Assembly (NCBI GenBank): GCA_003427395.1
Contig: BFEA01000025.1
Span: 3,162,782-3,196,769 of the forward strand
Direction: 5' to 3'
From: Chara braunii
Lineage: Eukaryota > Streptophyta > Charophyceae > Charales > Characeae
Length of the DNA stretch: 33,988 nt
Shown here: in pieces, positions 28,754 to 33,988 of the stretch
Layout: each line of letters starts with the position of its first letter
Numbering within the stretch: position 1 is the first letter of the stretch
Translations under genes and position numbers: made by a program
Notes under the pieces: generated by a model
What the model saw: the letters and a program-made list of their open reading frames with translations, nothing else
Databases searched by the model: none
Told to the model about the DNA's origin: nothing

Positions 28754-31700
28754 ATGGCGGAAATTAAAGTGATTGATTCGTTTTATAACAAAGATAAAAA
28801 ATGGAAGTTGCTCAAGAGGAATGCAGACATAGACATCAGGTCTCTGAATGTTAATGGATTGGCGACGTCCAAGATATCCAAAAGACAAGCAATCTATGAC
28901 CAATTAAAAGGGATTGAAGGGGCAAATTGACCGGATCTTATATGTATCCAAGAGACACACCAAAAGGATACACCGACCCACCACCACAATCATAAACAAG
29001 TTTGGTCATATCAAGCATACAAGGCACATGCTCCTAGGGCAGGAAGTGCGGGGGTGGCTATTTGGATTCCTCCACATTCAAAGGTGAAGGTACTAAACTG
29101 GGAAGCTGATCAGTTAGAAGGGCGTTGAGTATATATACTGGCAATGCTAAAATCAGAGGTGGTCAATATATTGTGTGTATATGCACCCAATGATGTTGGT
29201 GACCGTCAAGATTTTTTCGAACCGTTTTTGTACAAACTCCTAGTCGGTATTCCTGTAATTATTGCAGGAGATTTAATGTTGCTTCAGACCACCATCTAGA
29301 CCGTTGGCGTCTCCCCTCCTCCTGCCCTACCTATGTAGAGATTAACGAAGCGATTGTTGCTAATTTATGTCAGTCACTTAACTTATTCGATTCGTATAGA
29401 AAGATTAACCCTACTCACATATCATTTTTATGTTTTAGGAAAAGTAAATCAGGTCATAGTGCTAAGTCCCGAATTGACCTCATACTTGTGTTGGAAGATT
29501 TGCTGGGGGCGTTACAGATGGCTGAAATATTTCCACGTAGCCCACTTTCGGGCTTAGACCATGCGATGTGTGTGACCATTTTTTCTTTCCAGAAGAAAGT
29601 AGACCAAGGAAGATGTTATTATAAGTTAAATAAGTCACATCTTAAAATGGTTAACTTTTAATCTCATCTCAAAGATGTATGTTTTTTTATGAAAGATCAG
29701 AGAGATCACATACAGGATGATATTAAGTGGTTCAACAACGGTTTAGTGTTTATAGGCCGTAAATACAATGAATATTCAAAACAATTAACTACAAAATGTC
29801 ACTTTAAGGAAACACTCATTCTTCAACGCATTCAACAACTACAACATCAAGACACTGATTCTGAGGATACAGATAATGTGGAATCCTTGGCCAACGAGAT
29901 TCAAGAGTTGGAATCTCAATTATTATCCCAAATGGAATATTGATGATAAGGGGTCCGTATCAGAGGGAAACTTATAAAACATTATATGGACCAAACAATG
30001 GATGCGCGTTTTTTGCAATAGCCAGAGCACGTATAGGGAGGACAGTGATTACGACTTTGATTGACCCACAATGTGCAAATGCAAGTTTGGCTACTTCTAC
30101 TGCATCCTGTACCAAGATAGCTAGGGATTTTTTCAAAAAACTATTCACATCAAGGAATGAGGATTTCCCCCAAGACCAAAAAATGAGAGAAATAGATGAT
30201 TTCCTCACCCCTTTATCTAAAGGATTAATTTGTGAGCAGCAGAAGATGTTTGAAATGTATGTTTAAAGAGGAGATTTAGACGGCCTTGATGTTAATGGAA
30301 GAGGAAAAAAATCCAGGTAAATGACTTTCCCAAAGAATTCTGAGAGTTTGTATGAAAATTCATTTCCCAAGACCTAATGGAGTTCTATCAGGTAGTCTGG
30401 GACTCAGGTAATATGGGTGGAATTGTTGGTCAAGGGGTACTTACTCTACTATATAAGAAAGGTGAAAAATCCAATATTTGTAACTATCGACTGATCACCT
30501 TGCTCACAGTTGTCTATAAATTGATAGCAAAAGCCCTAGGAAATCGATTATCTAAAGTCATTGCAGATATTATTCACCCTGCCCAATCTGGGTTTTTAAC
30601 TGGAAGGAATATCCAAGATAATATCTTACTTGTCAATGAACTAGTTAAATTGACCCTCCAATCTAGACATAATGCAACAATTATTTTCATTGACTTTGAG
30701 AAAACTTATAATCATGTGGATTGGTTCGTCTTAGATAAATGTCTAGGAAAGCTAAACTTTGGACCTAACTTTAGAAGATGGATTGATATCCTACATCAAA
30801 ATGTCACGACTAGAGTGATGGTTGATGGAAATGTAGCTCCGCCGATATCGCTACACCGTTCAGTTAGACAAGGAGACCCAATTGCTCCTTTTCTTTTTGT
30901 TATTATCATGGAGACACTAGCGGTCAATCTCGGGCAACACAAGGATATCGGACGTATCCAGGTCACATCCATCCCAGAGGAGGCAATCCCAGTTTACTCA
31001 TTATTTGCAGATGATCTTTCTTTCACGGTGGACGCATCACAGGAAAGTCTAGTTGCAATTCAGAGAATGATTGATAGATTTTGCAGGCTTTCTAATATGA
31101 GGGTCAACTAGGGTGGCAAGACTCTAGGATGGTGGATCCACCATCAGGGGGTTTGTCATCCTGAATCACCAAGGGTGAAATAACTCCCACTGGAAACTTC
31201 AATTAGAGTGCTTCGAATCTCATTATCTGTTGTCGGAAAACCATCAACCAATAATGAATGGATCTCACAACAAACCCTAACAAAACTGGAACTGTGGAAA
31301 GATAATCACGCCTCTCTCCTGGGACGTGTTCTTGTTATTAACAATGTGGTCCTAGCATCTATTTGGTATAGATCTGCTATATGGCCTATGGATAGAACAT
31401 CAATAAGAACATTCCAGAGAAAATTGGTAGCATTCATGTGGAGGGCCAATCATGAGAACAAAATGTTATTAGCAGGGTAACATGACAATGAGTTATACAA
31501 CCTAAGAGTCAAGAGGGATTGGGGCTAATTGATCCGGTCATGCAAGGGATGACTTTTTCCATCCAATGGATTAAGAGACTATTTTTTAATCCCCAAACTC
31601 TTTGGAGCGCGCTGGCATGGGAACATATTAGACGTCTCGCTCCTGAAACACCAGAAACTATTGATCCATTGAAATGGTTGGAAAATAGAGTCTGGACTCT

Positions 31701-33472
31701 TCCAAGGAAAACCTCAAGCAATCTGGAGCACCAAACAATTCCAAACCGTCAAGCAGCAAGGATAGACATTGGTAATGACCCCTTTCGGCCTACTCTATTA
31801 AAAACATGGAGAAAATTACCCCTGCCTGATAAGGTGGCTCCTGAACGATGGGAGGAGGTATGTCAACAACCTCTTTTCAATAATGGTTGGATTAGATATT
31901 CACACGGGTATGTTCTCCATTATATGAATTCACCACGGAAGGGGTGGGTTAAGAATGGGATACTACATATTAAAGATATATGAGACATGGATACCAAGGA
32001 TTGGCTTTTTTCAGCAGTGCTTCATGATCGTCTACGCTACTGCCACCACTTTGCAGGTGCATTGGAAAGACTAGTGAAACTAATTCCTCTTGATTGGATG
32101 ATAATTTTAAAAAAGAGCCAAAATTGGAAGAAGGTCACTGGGTGACCATCACCAACCAACTTGACCTAATACGTAAAAGTTGTAATTCAATTGTCATGAC
32201 GTTGAATATTTGGAATCGTTGATTACAACGAGTAGGATCCTCAGAGGCTATATGCCCAACAACCATTTTTTTCCCATCTGGGTAATAACAGACTTGAATC
32301 GCTGGCTCTCTCGGTGTAAACGAGACACTCAATGGGGATGTTTTGCTGACCCTATTAAATCTCACACATGATAACGAAGTTATCCCAAACCCTACAATTT
32401 TTTTTTAAATGGGTAACCATTCATCTAATCTTCAGGATTATGATATTAAAACGAAAAACCACGTGGTTGGCTTTTAGACCAGCTACTCTCATTTCTAATA
32501 TCGCACTAAACCCGATTAATTAGACCTGGAACTCTCCAGGAGTAAGAGGTCGAGTGTATACAAAAGTTCTTCACACATTAACAATTAAATTGACATATAG
32601 AATGTTGAAACCGCGAATTAATTTAAAAGACCAAGTAGTTACTAGATGGATGAAGCATCCGAACATGAGCAAGGTATCCCTTACACAAATCCAGTGGTTC
32701 CAAATTATGAAGTACAAACCAGCCAAGATAGTTTTGCTACAATGACAAATTGAACACCGTTGTCTCCCGGCTAATGATTGGCTAATAAATAGAACTACGT
32801 TGGAACAAAAAGGTTTGGCTTTCCCATTATGTAAATTTTGTAGGTCGATTTTTCTGTCAAAAATTATTCCTGAAACTATAGAACATATTTTTTTGCAGTG
32901 TTCAAGATTTATATGGCTCTGGAGATGGTGGGACCGAATATGGCGACATTTGGGTCCCACATGTCAGTGGCCTTGGGATTGGAGAGTACTTTCGCTTGAA
33001 GCGTGGTTTCTGGATCAACATGATGAATTCACCTGTAATTTGTTTAGGATAGGAAGGGGGGCAATACTTTGGACTATTTGGTTGAAAAGATGTACTTATG
33101 AAATAGAAGGAGCAAGGCTGGATGAACCGGAATTTTTAGACACAATCAAACAACATATTGAAACAGACATTAGAATTAGATGGGAGTATACCAAAGAGAA
33201 AGTTCATCATTTTCATTCAAAAGCCGAAATCCTAAAGCATATTCAAGAAATTTGGTCGTTGCTGGCTTGGGGGATCCCAAGGGGGGAAATTGGGGTAGGT
33301 CATGTGAGAAGGGGCGCAGGGGGGGGACTTTGAGGACTTGTGCAAGGACTATTACTTGAAGTTTGGGGAATGGATTGTGGTTGAACATAGTGTTCCTATG
33401 AGAGACATGTCTGAATTCCCAGACCTTTTTCCTCCACACCCAAGGAGTATTGTGAAAAAGATCATGGTTTGA
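28754..33472 (+). pseudogene. LINE-B ORF2: endonuclease, reverse transcriptase, zf-RVT-like C terminus
   Basis: Start at the ATG at 28754 (MAEIKVIDSFYNKDKKWK), 80 bases after the ORF1 stop. The endonuclease shows IRSLNVNGL, CIQETH, AGD(F)N with a one-base loss at about 29273, then SRIDLILVLEDL and GLDHAM. The reverse transcriptase (about 30370-31110) shows NYRLITLLTVVYK, TGRNIQDNILLVNEL, FIDFEKTYNHVDW, SVRQGDPIAPFLF and an intact SLFADDL (about 31000). Downstream, WSIWYRSAIWPMD-type and other thumb-region sequences are split by stops at 31111, 31480 and 31983. At 32835-32930 CKFC ... ETIEHIFLQC ... WLWRWW is a zf-RVT-like zinc motif. The last domain (KAEILKHIQEIWSLLAWG, then after a shift at a seven-G run near 33321 DYYLKFGEW) ends at 33472. 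Confidence 0.9.
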
Positions 33473-33952
33473 GAATGAGTAAAGGTCTATTTGTTATCCT
33501 TATATAGTTAGGGAGTCAGGACTAGTAGTTACATGAGAGATCTTGAGCTCATTCAAGAGTGAAGAAGCCCCGAATCCCCATCCAAAAGAGTTTTTTTATC
33601 CTCAGATGTGTCAGGAACGTCATCAACAGTATTTCATGAGGCAGCTTGTATTTTAAGGGACGTTGGACCCGCTTACCAGTAGGATATTTGGATGATGATA
33701 TCAGATTGGGCTATAGGAGGTAGTGCTGCTAGCAATACCACGGGCATGTGGCGGCCAGGTTCTGGTTCAAGAGGCAGTACTCCTTTTCTCCATACTTCCT
33801 GTTTTTTTAATCATGTATCAGTAATACGCATACGAGGGATGGTGGACCCATTTTCCAGCAGGTGTAGCTTCCCACCAATAGACCGGAGCTATTAGCTGGG
33901 CTGCTAGTGGTGGATGCTCGTACCAACACCACTAGCGGTCTCAGCCGGTTTT

Positions 33953-33953
<1 letters not shown>
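33473..33953 (+). other. LINE-B 3' UTR
   Basis: Contains a partial copy of the family box near 33660 (GGGACGTTGGACCCGCTTACC) and a full one at 33838-33890 (GGTGGACCCATTTTCCAGC, then GTGTAGCTTCCCACCAATAG), followed by the terminal hairpin. The open frame at 33692-33895 is not credible coding sequence. Confidence 0.8.
33903..33936 (+). promoter_or_regulatory. Terminal 3' hairpin of LINE-B
   Basis: GCTAGTGGTG (33903-33912) pairs perfectly with CACCACTAGC (33927-33936). The loop GATGCTCGTACCAA carries GATGCTC, the complement of the GAGCATC seen in the loops of minus-strand copies. It lies 17 bases before the poly(A). Likely bound by the LINE reverse transcriptase when priming starts (known for LINEs with 3' hairpins; inference here). 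Confidence 0.75.

Positions 33954-33988
<35 letters not shown>
33954..33988 (+). repeat. Poly(A) tail of LINE-B at window end
   Basis: Thirty-five A residues after GGTTTTC; the window stops in the run. Confidence 0.97.

Larger units (their letters stand above)
23941..33988 (+). mobile_element. LINE-B: near full-length L1-type retrotransposon with poly(A)
   Basis: About 10 kb on the plus strand: putative 5' UTR (23941-24313), ORF1 (24314-28674), ORF2 (28754-33472), 3' UTR with hairpins, and a terminal A run (33954-33988) that ends the window. It belongs to the same family as LINE-A and shares the 3' end with the small copies at 17-21 kb. Both ORFs carry several stops and frameshifts, so it is dead. 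The target duplication cannot be checked because the window ends in the tail. Confidence 0.9.

Noticed and set aside
33692-33895. Plus-strand frame of 67 codons at the window end
   Set aside because: It lies in the LINE-B 3' UTR and is the translation of the conserved 3' box.

Overview
The window is a nest of transposable elements from a nuclear genome of the green-plant lineage. I see no cellular host gene with an intact reading frame. Evidence for a streptophyte: L1-type LINEs with a zf-RVT-like C terminus and a plant-style ORF1 zinc knuckle, and a plastid-derived trnA(UGC) first exon running into a group II intron start. A charophyte alga such as Chara is a reasonable guess, but the genus is inference only.

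Layout. (1) 575-14979, minus strand: a decayed LINE (called LINE-A here). ORF1 starts near 14979, is interrupted at 13086, resumes at 4021 and ends at 3005. ORF2 (endonuclease, then reverse transcriptase) follows from about 2965 to 575, where the element is cut off. (2) 4022-13083: a 9,062-bp DNA transposon inserted into ORF1 of LINE-A, with terminal inverted repeats of about 70 bp and a 3-bp target duplication (TGA/TCA). Removing it plus one copy of the duplication restores the LINE reading frame. It carries, on the minus strand, an Ulp1-like cysteine protease and a large protein with a DNA-methylase-like fold. On the plus strand it carries a DUF7869-like, probably DDE-type, transposase broken by a plastid DNA insertion, and two tandem paralogues of an unknown protein, the second intact. 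(3) 15042-15256: assembly gap, followed by about 1 kb of G-rich GATCGG minisatellite. (4) 17069-23940: a graveyard of LINE 3' ends (mostly minus strand), SINE-like units with tRNA-like heads, and foldback MITE pieces. One LINE copy (20664-21405) sits between exact 16-bp target duplications inside a tandem SINE array. (5) 23941-33988, plus strand: LINE-B, a nearly full-length relative of LINE-A with ORF1, ORF2, 3' UTR and a terminal poly(A) at the window end. It is broken by stops and frameshifts.

How the parts relate. LINE-A and LINE-B share the same ORF1 domain order and ORF2, so each helps read the other. The small minus-strand fragments share LINE-B's 3' UTR, which holds two hairpins whose stems change sequence while keeping pairing. 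The strongest candidate for something undescribed is the 9-kb transposon: boundaries, insertion site and gene content can all be read from the sequence, and the combination of methylase-like protein, Ulp1 protease and DUF7869-like transposase with a 3-bp target site does not match a superfamily I can name.
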